Origin: Eumeta japonica
Taxonomy: Eukaryota; Arthropoda; Insecta; Lepidoptera; Psychidae
NCBI GenBank assembly: GCA_005406025.1
Contig: BGZK01000293.1
Location: forward strand, 124,001 to 188,000
Reading direction: 5' to 3'
Length of the DNA stretch: 64,000 nucleotides
Positions within the stretch are counted from its first letter, which is position 1. Every line of letters begins with the position of its first letter. Positions 1 to 10,438 of the stretch are shown piece by piece. Under the pieces are notes generated by a model. It was not told where the DNA came from and searched no databases. It saw only the letters and a program-made list of their open reading frames with translations. The translations under genes and the position numbers were made by a program.

Positions 1-659
1 GGATATAATACGTCAACTTCAAGTTCCAAGCTCGAATAGACGAGGAGGTAGATAAATCTGATAGACGAATGTAGATGGATAGGCGTCAGGCTGCCGGTTT
101 TTATTCATACGGGTTACGCGTCAGGGCGTGTGCTATATTTTTCAGTATCTGGCGTCTCAGTACCGGCACGGAAATGTTAGTCAAAATGACTACCGTTTAA
201 GATAAACCGTATCTGCTATTTTTTATATATTAAAGAAGTGAAAAAAAGAACAAAAAAGAAAAAAAAATTGGATTACGTTTTATTTTAAAAAAGGAGATGT
301 TCGGAGGGAAATTATTATATACTGTTTGAAAAGTTGACATACGACAGCTAATTTATTTTAATTATCATGGAATAGATAAAAATGCGTTTAATTATATCTA
401 AGCATTTGGCAACCGAGCTTGCTCGCCGTATTTCGACTTAGCCGTAGGAATGTAAGTACCTTCGCGCGAAAGAAGTTGTATATGTTAATTTCCAAAAATA
501 TTCAAATGCAAAACTTACCTATGTATTTCATTTGTGTAGTGCCACCTGATGTACGTGTGTGTGCGTGTGCGTGTGCGTGTATTTTTAAACAATGTATACA
601 ATGAATAACTGCAGTATTTGATAAGACATGATTAAACTTTTCTGTAAATTTGACATTAA
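1..659. other. AT-rich non-coding stretch, no gene seen
   Basis: No coding signal is visible on either strand. A 61-codon open frame at 419-604 runs through the GT/GC microsatellite and looks accidental. Poly-A rich runs lie around 238-300. Nothing else is recognised. Confidence 0.6.
551..580. repeat. GTGTGC-type microsatellite
   Basis: Short tandem repeat of alternating GT and GTGTGC units ending at a run of T. It is seen directly in the sequence and lies about 100 bp upstream of repeat family A copy 1. Confidence 0.85.
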
Positions 660-1525
660 TTTATTGGGTAGCTTTTGAAAAAACTCAAATATATTATATC
701 TCCTCGCTATAAAAATTTGAAAGATTCTTGAAAATTGAGAAGTTACTCTTTTTAAGATTGAGTTTTTATCAGGTCTATATTTTAGGGTCCTAGGAATGTA
801 TTTAGACCATGTTCCAAGTGACTTTCGAATGTCTGTATGTATATGTCACTCTTTCTCTCTCCCTCTGTATGTGTGTGTACATGTATCCTCTCATAACTTT
901 TGAACGGATTGCCTGATAAAATCTCGGTTCGCAGCATCCGAAAGTACGACTTAGACCTTAGCCTTTTGAAAATTTAAATCGATTTGGCAGAGTATATTTT
1001 GAGAAATCTTCAGAACAAAACAAGTGTTTTTCTGGAATTTTTTATTTCATTTTGCTCTTTTCCTCAAAAAACATTTTGTGTAGCAAACCGCACCAAATCT
1101 GTCGGTTCGTTTAAGAGACAACGTGAAAAAAAAAATCGAAATAAAATTATTTATTAAAATAACTCATAAAATTCTCGGACGATTGAATTTGGTACTCGAA
1201 TACCTTTTTGCTTAAAAAAACCGCGTCGAATGCCACAAAATCGGAACAAAATCGATCGACGCGGTAGAAAGAATGTAATTGAACAATTAAATAGCGAATT
1301 TTTAAATAAATGTGGATTTTGGCATCCGAAGGGCTCTAAAAGTATTAAAATATCTTTTTGAGCTCAGAGATCCTAAAAATATAGTTTTATTAAAATTGAT
1401 TTATAGTTAGTATCTTACGTATATAGTTTTGAACGCTTTGAGTTCAAAACTAGCTAGAATTCTCAGAGGTCTCCTGCAAAATCAATTGTTTTTAGAATTC
1501 CTGAGCTCAAAAAGCTCATAAAATT
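660..1525 (+). repeat. Dispersed repeat family A, copy 1
   Basis: The block shares an ordered series of landmarks with 21640-21960 (same strand) and 61290-62235 (opposite strand). These are a GAGTTTTTATCAGGTCT-like start, a GTCTGTATGTATATG run followed by a short CT/GT microsatellite, an AACTTTTGAACGGATTG segment, a GCGTCGA-containing middle, and a 3' part rich in GAGCTCAAAA and CAATTGTTTT. No protein is encoded. I have seen similar sequence in lepidopteran introns and intergenic DNA but cannot name the family. Divergence between copies is high, so the insertions are old. Confidence 0.7.
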
Positions 1526-2264
1526 ATAGATAACTAAATAAATATAACAGCTGAAAGTTATACGGACAGTCTACAATCATTTTTCAGAAGTTTTTCATAA
1601 AATGTTTTTTTAATTATTCCTAAAATATTGAATACATGGACTCCGACATCTAATCATCTCTATTTCTAATAAAAACTGAATTGAATACTGTAAGCTAGAT
1701 TGATATCAATTCGTTTTTGCTTTTTTGGAAATGCAAAAACACCTTTCGTTTACATTGCTGTAAACGAAAAATTTTCATAAAAGTATTATTTAGTTGTAAT
1801 AATTTATAGATTAAAAAAAATGGGTTTAAAAAGATGATCTTGTAAAACATGTTTTTGCTCTTGAAAAGCCGTGTCAAAGTTCACAAGTCTTGTTGCAATC
1901 AATTAATTTAATCAAAATATATCGTTGTCGTAAACTTAAAAACAATTCTGAATAACTTTTGCTTTTCTTGATTTATCGACTTTAAAATCTAAACACTTTT
2001 AATGTGAAAAAAAATGAATGCCATAAGCCTTGTTCCAATTGGTCGCTTCGTTAGATCTTTGATAAGATATATGAAAATTAACGATTATATAGGTAATTTG
2101 CATAAAATACCCTCAATATTTTGCAAGTACTGTCGTAGAGTCATACTGTGGCTAACTTCGCTGCAGCAGAAAAATGGGCAAGTTTGACCGGAGAAATACT
2201 CTCAGCATGCGGAGGTAAAGTAGCAGTTTCCGCTACTGCACTTCACCCTGAGAGTTTCGGTGCT
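1526..2264. other. Unannotated AT-rich stretch
   Basis: No supported gene. The stretch from about 2148 to the hAT MITE is less AT-rich and stays open in one frame on +, but the frame ends inside the MITE, so it cannot be an intact gene. It may be part of an older repeat into which the MITE inserted. Confidence 0.5.
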
Positions 2265-2272
2265 CCATTTCT

Positions 2273-2539
2273 CAGTGGTGTAGCCAGCATGGGTGGCACT
2301 TGGGGCGTCAATCGTAGTGTCACCCCAAAAAAATATAAGTAGCAGTTACGCAATTTACCACAATTTTACGATTTTTTATAGGTGAAAGAAAAAAAAAAAG
2401 AAGGTATATAGTTAAGATTCTTTTGTTGTGCATTTTTTGGTGAATTCATAATTCACGATTTGGTGAACTCGGGTGTCACCGCTAAATCGGTGACACCCGG
2501 TGCGGGTCGCCTCTCCGCCTACTTCTAGCTATGCCACTG
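2273..2539. mobile_element. hAT-type MITE with 8-bp target duplication
   Basis: The element begins CAGTGGTGTAGCCAG and ends CTAGCTATGCCACTG. Read inward these are matching terminal inverted repeats of the CAGTGGCGTAGCTAG type, common in lepidopteran hAT elements. The flanking 8-mers CCATTTCT (2265-2272) and CCACTTCT (2540-2547) differ at one position, which fits the 8-bp target duplication of hAT transposition. Inside is a perfect 11-bp hairpin, 2471-2481 against 2488-2498 (GGGTGTCACCG). The element is 267 bp with no transposase, so it is non-autonomous. The single mismatch in the duplication suggests moderate age. Confidence 0.85.
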
Positions 2540-2547
2540 CCACTTCT

Positions 2548-3228
2548 CCTTCTCCTCCTCCAACGACCCGATCCCCATCTATTAAATATACTATTTCCTT
2601 TCACAAAATCGACAACACACTGGAGACTTTCTGGGCTTGCGAGGGTTCATGGGCGGTAATGACCACCTACTTTTTGGTGAATCACCTGCTCTTTTGCTTT
2701 TAGAATATGCTCTAAAAAATGCATAAAGGAATACAAACAGACTGTAAATCATTTTGATCTCGAAAACGTGAGCAATAATATCATCGCGCTGTTCGGGATC
2801 AATAACATTATCGCTCAAAACAATGCGGAACGGTTTGGGGCTGGCCCGTGAGGGCGGTCGTTGCTCAGATTTTCTTTTTGGAATACCGTCCAAAATTGAA
2901 CTTTAGCGAGGGCTTAAATCTACCCGATTATACGCTGAACAACTTTCATTAAGGTTACTAAATAAATAAAACGGGCCCGGACCTCTGGGCCGACCTTGTT
3001 GCATATTCAATGAGATTTTAAACTTATATTGGTGTGCCCATCGTTGATGATTTCGAATTAACTTGTTATATTTGGCGATTTTATTCATGTCTGGGTTTGA
3101 AAATTAACAAAGCAAACATTTCAATGTACATGTAATCAATTAGTTCGTTTAAAGTTGACTAAATACGAATTCATAGCTGTAAATAAGCTTCAAATATTAC
3201 TACGCTTGTACCTTCTCGCAAAGTGCAT
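2548..3228. other. Mixed stretch, no gene supported
   Basis: Starts with a CT-rich run (CTTCTCCTCCTCC-like). A 100-codon open frame on - at 2591-2893 has no recognisable domain, and its N-terminal half is rich in Lys, Arg, Pro and Ser. The string AACATTATCGCTCAAAACAA near 2805 resembles AACATTATTGCTCAAAACAA near 5428 in the Harbinger block, so part of this stretch may be an old Harbinger fragment. Confidence 0.35.
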
Positions 3229-3339
3229 CTAATATATTCTTAGACGATGTTTCCTAGAGGATGCCTTGCTGTCGTTATTAGTAGTTGCATATACTACTAA
3301 TAACGGCTGAAAGGCACGTGTCCTCTAAGAATATATTAG
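3229..3339. repeat. Imperfect inverted-repeat element, 111 bp
   Basis: Two arms of roughly 50 bp, starting CTAATATATTCTTAGA and ending TCTAAGAATATATTAG, fold back around the short loop TGCATAT. The arms pair well at both ends (the inner ends are GTTATTAGTAGT and ACTACTAATAAC) but contain indels in the middle, so this is an aged foldback. No clear target duplication was found. It could be a MITE or an old inverted duplication. Confidence 0.7.
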
Positions 3340-4006
3340 GTCAAATGTATGCATTTTTAAGAAGGGTGGTTATTAGGCCATATGAATATGCTTAAAATGA
3401 TACTATTAGGCCATATGGACATCTTTAAAATGGGGGTATTAGGCAATAAAAGTATCCTTAAGAAGAGGATATTAAATAAGTCTCATAATTATCTTCAAGA
3501 GAAAATATTACCACATGTACTTATTGAGATAAGTACATTTAAAACTTCACATGTCGTTAAATAAAGCAGAGATGCGAGTTTTAACACGATGGTGATTAAA
3601 GTAATACGATGTTCGTTGATCTTTAAATCCGAATATGAGTTACAAAAATATTCAGCCTTGTAGCTGACGGGCGCCAATCGACCATTTCTTCGACAAGTGA
3701 CTATGCGAACATCGACGTTTATATGTACAGAGGCAGTATCGAAGACTTTTAAGATGTTTCAACGCCATCCTGTGGACGTTCCATGAACTAAGGACCGAAA
3801 ATTGATTAAATTACTTTTCATAGGTAAATGAAATATAATCTATGGTATTTAGAATCGTATTACTTTTCTTACGGACAGAATTATCAGTTATTTTAAATAA
3901 CTATTAGCTTCATATTTAGAAAGTTAAATAACATGGTGCCATATGATTATGAACTATTACCCTAAAGCAGAGGACAGTAGAGTTGCTATCTTTAACAGAT
4001 GGCTGG
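3340..4006. other. Unannotated stretch with short direct repeats
   Basis: Between about 3365 and 3445 three units containing TATTAGGC (two with CCATATG) are spaced about 30-40 bp apart, giving a degenerate tandem array. No gene is supported; the 60-codon open frame over this array follows the repeat. Confidence 0.5.
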
Positions 4007-4008
4007 TA

Positions 4009-4245
4009 CACTGAAAAAATATTTCTAACCAAGTTCGAATTTGGCTTGGTTAAATATATTTTGTTGTAATAACTGAATAATTCGTTGTATTAACAAATAA
4101 TATGTGTGATTTAACCAATCGGATCAATTGTACCAACATACAGGTTGGTCAAGACAACCAAAATATTGATTCGCTCAAAATCAACAATCCAAATTCATTA
4201 TGTTATTCAAACTTATTGTTGGAATGACCAATTTTTTTTTCAGTG
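4009..4245. mobile_element. TA-flanked MITE, 237 bp
   Basis: Begins CACTGAAAAAATATT and ends with a T-run followed by CAGTG, giving terminal inverted repeats of about 11 bp. TA dinucleotides flank both sides (4007-4008 and 4246-4247), consistent with TA target duplication as in the Tc1/mariner superfamily. The interior is AT-rich with TTGGTT/AACCAA motifs in both orientations and no coding capacity. The superfamily call is an inference from the TA flanks. Confidence 0.7.
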
Positions 4246-4363
4246 TAGTCATAAACGAGTAGCCTATAATTAATAAATTTCCTAACAATAAAAGTACGAT
4301 TTTTTACTGAGATGATCTTTTTGAAGTTTATTTGTGTCATTTTAAATGTATTGTATGTATGTA

Positions 4364-4440
4364 TTGCATATCTCTCTTGCCTCGCTGACATCCAACAATC
4401 TTTTCACACAAGCTCGTCAATTCCGGGTTCTTAAAATTTG
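4364..4440 (-). mobile_element. 3' scrap of the endonuclease/RT LINE family
   Basis: On - this short segment encodes, with one stop, a string close to RACVKRLLDVSEAREIC, which matches the C-terminus of the larger LINE at 32005-35400 and the fragment at 39960-40120. It is a deeply truncated relic. Flanking DNA shows no other part of the element. Confidence 0.65.
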
Positions 4441-5289
4441 AAATATAAAACAAAAATTGTTAGAGTTTTCGTTTAATTTTACTATATTGCCTTAAAAGCT
4501 ACTTTTCTTTAAAAAACTTTATTGCACTAGGAGATTATTCAACAAAATGCAATAAATTAGTAAAAGAGAAATAATTTTGAATTTTCTATTTCAAGCATAA
4601 AATCGGAAAAGATTTTGTGAGTAGAGAATTCAATTTATGGATATTAGGGTTACAAAAAAAGGTTTTATATAATATTTTGATGAATCTTCCCAGAAATATT
4701 ACATTTTACGTGGTTATTGTATATTTTTTGGTCCATCTTTTTATTTTAGGAGGCATGAAAGTCTTTGGAAAATCTCTTTATCTTCACAATAAGGAGAACT
4801 GTATATAGTAAAATTATGGGGAATCCTAATTGATTACAGAAACAAAAAAAAGTCTATCTTGTAAAGATACTCGCAGTTATGACACAAAGAAAAACATTGT
4901 TTTATATGACTTGTGTATATTCGATTATGTTTGTATCATGAAATGAGAATTAAACTGTCGTCTTTTTCTCTCATTATTTTCTCATTTTCCGTAGTCGACT
5001 GTAGATCTTGTGACAAAAATCTTCTGAAAACTAACGAAAATCCGAATAATTAATATTTAAATAGTCCATTTTTACAGATGAGTGATGAATGTTCTCTTTG
5101 CGATATGTCTCAAAAACGGTTGGTTGCACAAAAAAAAACAATAAAAATAATGTTCTTTCAGTATATAACAGAATTTTGGATTTATACCTATTTAGTTACG
5201 TAAATTATACTATGTTGATGATCGTAGGTTTTTTAAATGACACCAATCGGTCCAGAAATGATGAAATTATTACAAGTTTTCTAAACGCC
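4441..5289. other. Unannotated AT-rich stretch
   Basis: No gene, repeat or RNA recognised. Open frames of 60-67 codons on + have AT-driven composition (Ile, Asn, Lys, Tyr, Phe) and no domain. Confidence 0.5.
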
Positions 5290-5467
5290 TAATCTAAAGG
5301 TAGACATTCACGTGCACTCCATTTGATGTAGCGCCACATCGCCGGACGACGTCTAAAGTACTACACTCTCGATCACTGTTCGGCGTGAAGCCATTCCATA
5401 TTTATGTGCAACCACCATAGACCACAATAACATTATTGCTCAAAACAAAATTTTGTTAGTCGGCGCT

Positions 5468-5860
5468 ATGGATAGGGAAGAGAGATTTTCGCTAATGGCA
5501 GCCGCTGCTTGTATTTTAATTAGGAACAAAAAAAAACCGAAACGTAAATGGGCGAGAAGGCGGGCGTCAGAAATTCGCGCGTGTAAATTTCATATCGAAT
5601 TGCTTTAGAGCCAAGTGATAGGGGAAATTACTAACGAATGGATGAATCTATTTACTTCAAGCCGTTAGAACTCGTAACGCCATTGATAAAAAAAATAATA
5701 ATCAATATCTACCCATGAGAGATTAACAGGAACATTTCGTCACTTAGCGTCTGGAATGAGATGCGAGGAATTAAAATTTCCAACAGCAATATCACCGCAG
5801 CGTTAGGGCGTTATTATCCCTGAAACGTGTCTAGCTATTGTGACTAATTGATAGGACTAC
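5468..5860 (+). pseudogene. PIF/Harbinger transposase, N-terminal remnant
   Basis: A 46-codon open frame (5468-5608) starts MDREERFSLMAAAACIL and continues into a Lys/Arg/Trp-rich segment (RNKKKPKRKWARR), the N-terminal pattern of Harbinger (HARBI1-like) transposases. It ends at a TAG (5606-5608). Farther on, another frame encodes RHLASGMRCEELKFPTAIS and then IIPETCLAI, matching the helix-turn-helix region before the DDE domain in this family. Stops and frameshifts separate these pieces, and nothing after about 5860 resembles the catalytic core. In a live element the protein cuts and rejoins DNA at 3-bp targets; here it is a relic. Confidence 0.65.
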
Positions 5861-6167
5861 ATAAAATTAAATATATTTACTTTAATTGTATGCAATTGTG
5901 CCTCAAATTAACAAAATTATTATATATAGACATACCTATATGCAGAGGTAGTGCTAAACTTCTATTACGCTCTGAAGTTATGTCGTAGAGATTTTTATTA
6001 GGGAAAAAAAAAATAATTACTTTCATAAAAAAGAACTGTAAACAATTACAGATTTTATAAAAAATCTTAAAAAATGCATTTATAAACGAATTGCTTATAA
6101 TATTATTGTTGTATGTAGTTGGAGTAGGTTAATTGAGCAATATAGGTTGCGATGGATAAATAGTTAA

Positions 6168-7189
6168 TTATTCATTTGGTTTTGTACTCTTATTATCTGT
6201 GTTTAATATTATGGTGGAATAGGTGGGATCGGTAACATCACGTGAACTGAAATTTAGTTGACCCATTGTAGCCTGAAAAATTGTATCCTTAAAAATTTTT
6301 TTGCAAATTTTTTTCATATTTTCCGGCAGAGCACGTATTTCTGCTGCCAATATTGGCCAAAAACATCCGATTATTTTTTTTTTGTTTTGACATATCCATT
6401 GTATCCAGCTTTGTAGAAATTTTGTTCGGCACGAGGTCTGGCGTTGATTTCGTTCTCTTGAAGGAATAAATACTCTTTAGTACTTTTTGAACGTTAAGTT
6501 GAAAAAACGATAAACTGTGAAGCTAATGAATACCTACTCACCATTAAAATCATTATAATACTTACAATCATTATAATACAAAATATCATTAAAATACTTT
6601 GGAATAATAATAAAATAAACAAAAACATAGAAGTAATTTAATACAACTGTTTTATTGCCTCCTCGAAATCGTCAAATGGTATATCATCTAGTACTGAACG
6701 AAGTGTTTTCGACGTTCTGGGAGTGTCTACATGTTCCAAAAATAATATCAGATCGTAGTACCACAATTTAGTTATACGAACTTCGTCTGCACCCGCACTA
6801 ATATACATTGAAGCTTTTACCTATAACATTTAATATCTTTTAGAAAAATTTTTTCAAAGACTGTATAATTCACAACAATTTATATAAACTTTATGAAATA
6901 AATGTATAAAATACCTTATTCAATTCCTTTTTGAATTATACTCTCAAAGACGCCATTTTTTGCACCGTATTTTGTTTGCGGTTCAATTGATATTCTGGAA
7001 TAGCTTAAATAACTCTTCTATAGCAGCATTACCTTTATTTTTAACATGATAATCTCGGTGAGTACATTATCAGAGGCACGGCGATTCCCTATACATTAAA
7101 ATTACCTCCAAATCAAACTCTTTACCCGATATTGTGAATACGCCAGAGCGACTTCGTTCCATACTCCAAGCGAGTCCTTTCTTCACCAT
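6168..7189 (-). pseudogene. Harbinger-associated MADF-BESS protein, broken, one intron
   Basis: Read on -, an ATG at 7189-7187 opens a frame containing RESPCL, two stops, then THRDYHVKNKGNAAIEELF, the pattern of a MADF DNA-binding domain (aromatic-D-Y, then a helix). A frameshift follows, then MASLRV, a stop and FKKELNK. A donor AAG|GTATTT at 6915/6914 and an acceptor TTATAG|GTAAAA at 6821/6820 bound a 94-bp intron. Exon 2 (6820-6638) is open for 60 codons and encodes SAGADEVRITKLWYYDLILF, the typical MADF end. After a stop, 6350-6168 encodes AAEIRALPENMKKICKKIF and more, which resembles a C-terminal BESS region. The stops and frameshift make it a pseudogene. The splice sites remain plausible. 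Confidence 0.65.
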
Positions 7190-7242
7190 AGCGAGCGGTC
7201 GACTGAGCGTCAAAATGTATTCTGGTTCTTAGTTTAGTTTAC

Positions 7243-7451
7243 CAGGTACGGGCAACCTTTGACATGTAGTGGGCCAAACTTTAGTGTGCAAATACATTTG
7301 CGGGCCCGTGTTCAAAAAGTAGTGCATTTTAAAGTAGTGTTTTAAATTAGTGTTCATAATTTTTTAGCGACAGATATCAGGCATGAAATTTTTCAAAATG
7401 TCTCGCGGGCCAGATTAAATCTTACAGCGGGCTGGCTGTTGCCTACATATG
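7243..7451. mobile_element. hAT-like non-autonomous element
   Basis: The ends CAGGTACGGGCAAC and GTTGCCTACATATG are imperfect inverted repeats resembling the CAGGGGTGGGCAACC ends of hAT elements. The interior has GTGGGCCA, GCGGGCCCGTG and GCGGGCCAGA strings typical of that group. A clean 8-bp target duplication is not visible (flanks TAGTTTAC and GTTTAGAC are only partly alike). No transposase is present. Confidence 0.5.
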
Positions 7452-7739
7452 GTTTAGACACTCATGGGCAGTGCGGCGTGGAAATGCGCCACGCGACGCG
7501 CGAATTTCGTATTCACAATGAATCGGACTGCGGCCATTGGGTCGATACCGCATTGAATTTGGAATGTTTGGAAATTCAAAGTTCGGAGCGACGCCATACA
7601 ATCGACGTGGTTTTTCATATTTACGACGAAATAATGCATTGTTTTGCTGTGATGGAGTGGCACCTTAAGGCAATTCAAAACGGGATGCCTCCGACCGCCA
7701 CGATGGATGACGACATCCTTCACTAGGCTCGCGTTAGTC
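7452..7739. other. GC-richer segment open on both strands, unidentified
   Basis: This block has much higher GC than its surroundings and is open for over 90 codons on both strands (95 codons on + at 7439-7726, 98 codons on - at 7454-7750). Neither translation shows a domain I recognise. Dual openness can follow from base composition, but the sharp compositional edges suggest a piece of a former coding region or transposon. It directly follows the hAT-like element, whose last bases overlap the start of the + frame. Confidence 0.35.
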
Positions 7740-8836
7740 GTGTTGAACACTCATTCTTACCGCATTCAATCTCTCCTCTACGTTGAATAAGTTCACTATT
7801 TGCGGTTGTTTATCCTATTTTAGGTATAAAAACTTAAGAACTGTAAAATAAACTACTTGTTTTGAAATTAAACGGCTTTTGTAAGGTTTGTTTTTAGAAT
7901 AACGTGAAATCCCGTTTTGTTCAAGCTCCATCTGACGATCTTTCGAAGGTTGATGCTTTTATGGTGGATGAATTTTACAGGAATAATGTTAATTATCCCA
8001 GTGCAGAAATACGTGGAGACAAAATAAACAGGTAAGAATATAATTAAATAATGGTTAACTATCATTTTAGATTATTATCCGTCATATAAGTACATATTTC
8101 ATGTAGTAGGTAATGAACTTGTGCGTAAGTATCTACTGACTAAATAAACTTTGTATGAAATTTCTCTATAATAAAAATTTAACAATTTTTTTAATATAAA
8201 CTCCGAACAAAACTTGTTAGTTTTAGTTAAGGTAATAGTTCTTCTGATTTTTGTCCAGGTATGTACTTAAAATTTGACTCATTTAAATTCATTCCATTCC
8301 AGTACCCATAAACGATACTTAATGCATTTTCGACTTGAAAGTTTGACTCAATTTTGCACAGAAATGCACTCAGAGTTGTTGGAATACATTTTTTGTTGTA
8401 GATCAGCACATGAAGCTTATGGAGAGTGAAACAGTTCAAGTGCATTTTATAAAGACAAAAATGACTACTTTTGTGTGTTCAGATGAAATAATTTTAGCTT
8501 TTGTACAATTAGATAGACAAAAAAGAGTTATTATGGAATCCCAAGCATGCAGACCATTTTACGATTTTTCACCGTAGTTTCATTGCTTTCAGCTATAATT
8601 GGTTTTATCATATTCGTCGTTTGTTTAGAAATCTTCAGACCAATTAATTAACAAGATATTCAAAATCAACAATAGAAATTCGAACGAAGTATTTATAATG
8701 ATTGCTCAGTTTATTAGATTTCAAATCCGATGATGATTTCTCGCTATGTCTTTTCCTGTAAAAATCCATTCACCACCATCTTTTAGGTCTTTTATAGGTT
8801 AAAAGATTTCCCTTAATTAAAACGAATGCTGTTTTA
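7740..8836. other. Unannotated stretch
   Basis: No gene supported. Frames of 65 and 72 codons on - have no domain. No terminal repeats recognised. Confidence 0.5.
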
Positions 8837-8978
8837 CAGCAGTTACCAAGTAACTGCTGACTTCATGGCACCGACTGAAGTGGATTGCAAGAAATGCTTG
8901 TAACGCTCCTTCTAGCGTTACAAGCACGTTGAAAATAGCGCTGCACTCCGACGCTGGTAGCGCTTCATGTAGCGCTAC
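8837..8978. repeat. Cluster of four consecutive hairpins
   Basis: Four separate foldbacks lie in 142 bp: CAGCAGTTAC/GTAACTGCTG (8837-8846, 8850-8859, 3-nt loop), ACTTCA/TGAAGT (8860-8865, 8876-8881), GCTTGTAACGCT/AGCGTTACAAGC (8896-8907, 8914-8925, 6-nt loop), and GTAGCGCT/AGCGCTAC (8957-8964, 8971-8978, 6-nt loop). All arms are perfect. The last two share an AGCGYTAC core. The cluster is richer in GC than its flanks. It could be a foldback transposon end, a multi-hairpin non-coding RNA gene or serial inverted duplication; the sequence alone does not decide. Confidence 0.75.
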
Positions 8979-9329
8979 ACCGTCAGTACCCGGCTTTAGC
9001 TAAAAATTTAAATAGAGAAATTAAACTCATACAAAGTACGATAAATTAAGTATCCGTGAGTACGGCTCTGTACAAATAAACTTACACTTGAAAACATAAA
9101 ACCAGCCGTACCGTGTATTAGAAATTGACTTAGTGCATTAAAGACTAGGCAAAAGTAGTCTTCCGTTTCATTAAAAATGACAAAAGAAGCATGAAGGACT
9201 TAGCGCAGACCGCGGTCGTCTGTAGGTAGGTAATTATGCACCTTTCTACCTAATTTACTTATGATAGCGTTTTTAAAAAAAATTACGTTATAATTAGCAG
9301 ATTTTGTATAAGTAGTTAAAAATACTTAC
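8979..9329. other. Unannotated stretch
   Basis: No gene recognised. This would be the first intron of the THAP-type gene relic on - if that relic were once spliced, but no downstream exon is recognisable. Confidence 0.4.
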
Positions 9330-9520
9330 GTCGAAGTCATCCTCGCAACAGTTTAAAACACTTTTGTTTGAAAGAGGAATTTTATCGTCTCGCCGCATAG
9401 CATTACACCACTTTTAAACTTTGGTGTCTTCGGAACTACCAAAAGATAGTATGTTGGGTGTTGTATTGGTGGTATTTGTGCATTTTGGAACAATACCGTA
9501 TTTATAACACGCTGAATTTT
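9330..9520 (-). pseudogene. THAP-type zinc-finger exon remnant
   Basis: On - the segment encodes YGIVPKCTNTTNTTPNIL, then a stop, then a Lys-Trp and Arg-Arg rich helix region and CCEDDFD. This follows the C2CH plan of THAP domains: a CxxxC-like start, a central Trp, and a closing CEDHF. The closing His of CEDHF is Asp here, so zinc binding would be lost. The exon ends at GAC|GTAAGT (9330/9329), a strong insect splice donor at the place where lepidopteran THAP genes and THAP-bearing transposons have an intron. No start codon or other exon is visible. It is most likely part of a dead transposon (P-element- or Harbinger-like). Confidence 0.55.
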
Positions 9521-10369
9521 TGATAAAACCTACACGTGTTCGTTCATTAGCCCCAAGTTCACGAAAATAGCGGGCTGCGGCTGATCGCGAGCGGGAACGA
9601 AGTGAATGATGATAATTATGCGCGAATGGCGCGCTGTTTGAAATGAATTTTTATAGATCGCTTTATTACAATCGCAGTAATTTCGTTGTTTTTAGTTGGA
9701 TAGAAATAATGTTTTCACTGTAGGTAACAGATTAATTAGTGCGATATTTCTACATACTTAGTTAAATTCACGTGCAAAAGCTCATTATGCAATGTTCGTG
9801 CAGAATTTTATTATCTACAAGTGCTACAATAAAACATAATGAATATAAAACAAAATATACAGATATTTAGTTTTTGTACTTTTATTTTAAGGTCGAATCC
9901 TTATTCGAGTGGATTTTAAAACACGTGCTAAGGCATAATATTCACATGCAGAATTAATAGAATAGAAATAATTCTAATTGTTAAGTCAAATTCTTCTAAA
10001 ATAAAAAGCTACTTAAATAAACAAAAGGCGGGAATTATAAAAATGTCCCTTTTTGCTATGTCAGATTTTGTAACACTAAATTTAGTTACCATAAATGTAC
10101 TTATTGACCGAACGACAGTCGTGATCGTTAACACAAGAAAGTAATTTAAGTCATTATTTTATTTCTCTATTCTTTTTTTCGTTCCAAACGGGAAAGTCGT
10201 CTATCTATCTGCCCATAACGATATTTTTACGTTTCTGACGTTTTGTTTCGGGCGGCAAAAAGGGATATGAAATATCGTTCAGCGTAAATACGATATATCC
10301 ATTGATCTCGTTCACTTCGTTTCTCTTTGTTTAGGTACAAACCACTCGAAAGGGAACAAATCATAGGGC
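9521..10369. other. Unannotated stretch
   Basis: Moderate GC near 9560-9630 (GATCGCGAGCGGGAACG, GCGCGAATGGCGCGC), otherwise AT-rich. No gene supported. Confidence 0.45.
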
Positions 10370-10384
10370 ATTTCATTAGATGCG

Positions 10385-10415
<31 letters not shown>

Positions 10416-10429
10416 GCATCTAATGAAAT
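10370..10429. repeat. Perfect 16-bp foldback around a TA microsatellite
   Basis: Left arm ATTTCATTAGATGCGT (10370-10385) pairs perfectly with ACGCATCTAATGAAAT (10414-10429). The 28-nt loop is almost entirely TA repeats. The foldback ends ten bases before the mariner 5' end at 10439. There is no target duplication to support a transposon origin. Confidence 0.9.
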
Positions 10430-10438
10430 ATATATATA

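Larger units (their letters stand above)
5298..7240. mobile_element. Decayed PIF/Harbinger DNA transposon
   Basis: The left end GGTAGACATTCACGTGCACT resembles Harbinger terminal repeats. It is followed on + by a broken transposase and on - by a broken MADF-BESS protein. This convergent two-ORF layout is the known organisation of PIF/Harbinger elements, where a DNA-binding accessory protein works with a DDE transposase. I could not find a matching right terminal repeat. The right edge is set near the next insertion, a hAT-like element at 7243. The catalytic half of the transposase is not recognisable, so the element is dead. Confidence 0.6.

Noticed and set aside
8837..8978. CRISPR-like or tandem repeat array
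   Set aside because: The repeated units are foldbacks of differing sequence, not a constant direct repeat with spacers, and the DNA is eukaryotic.
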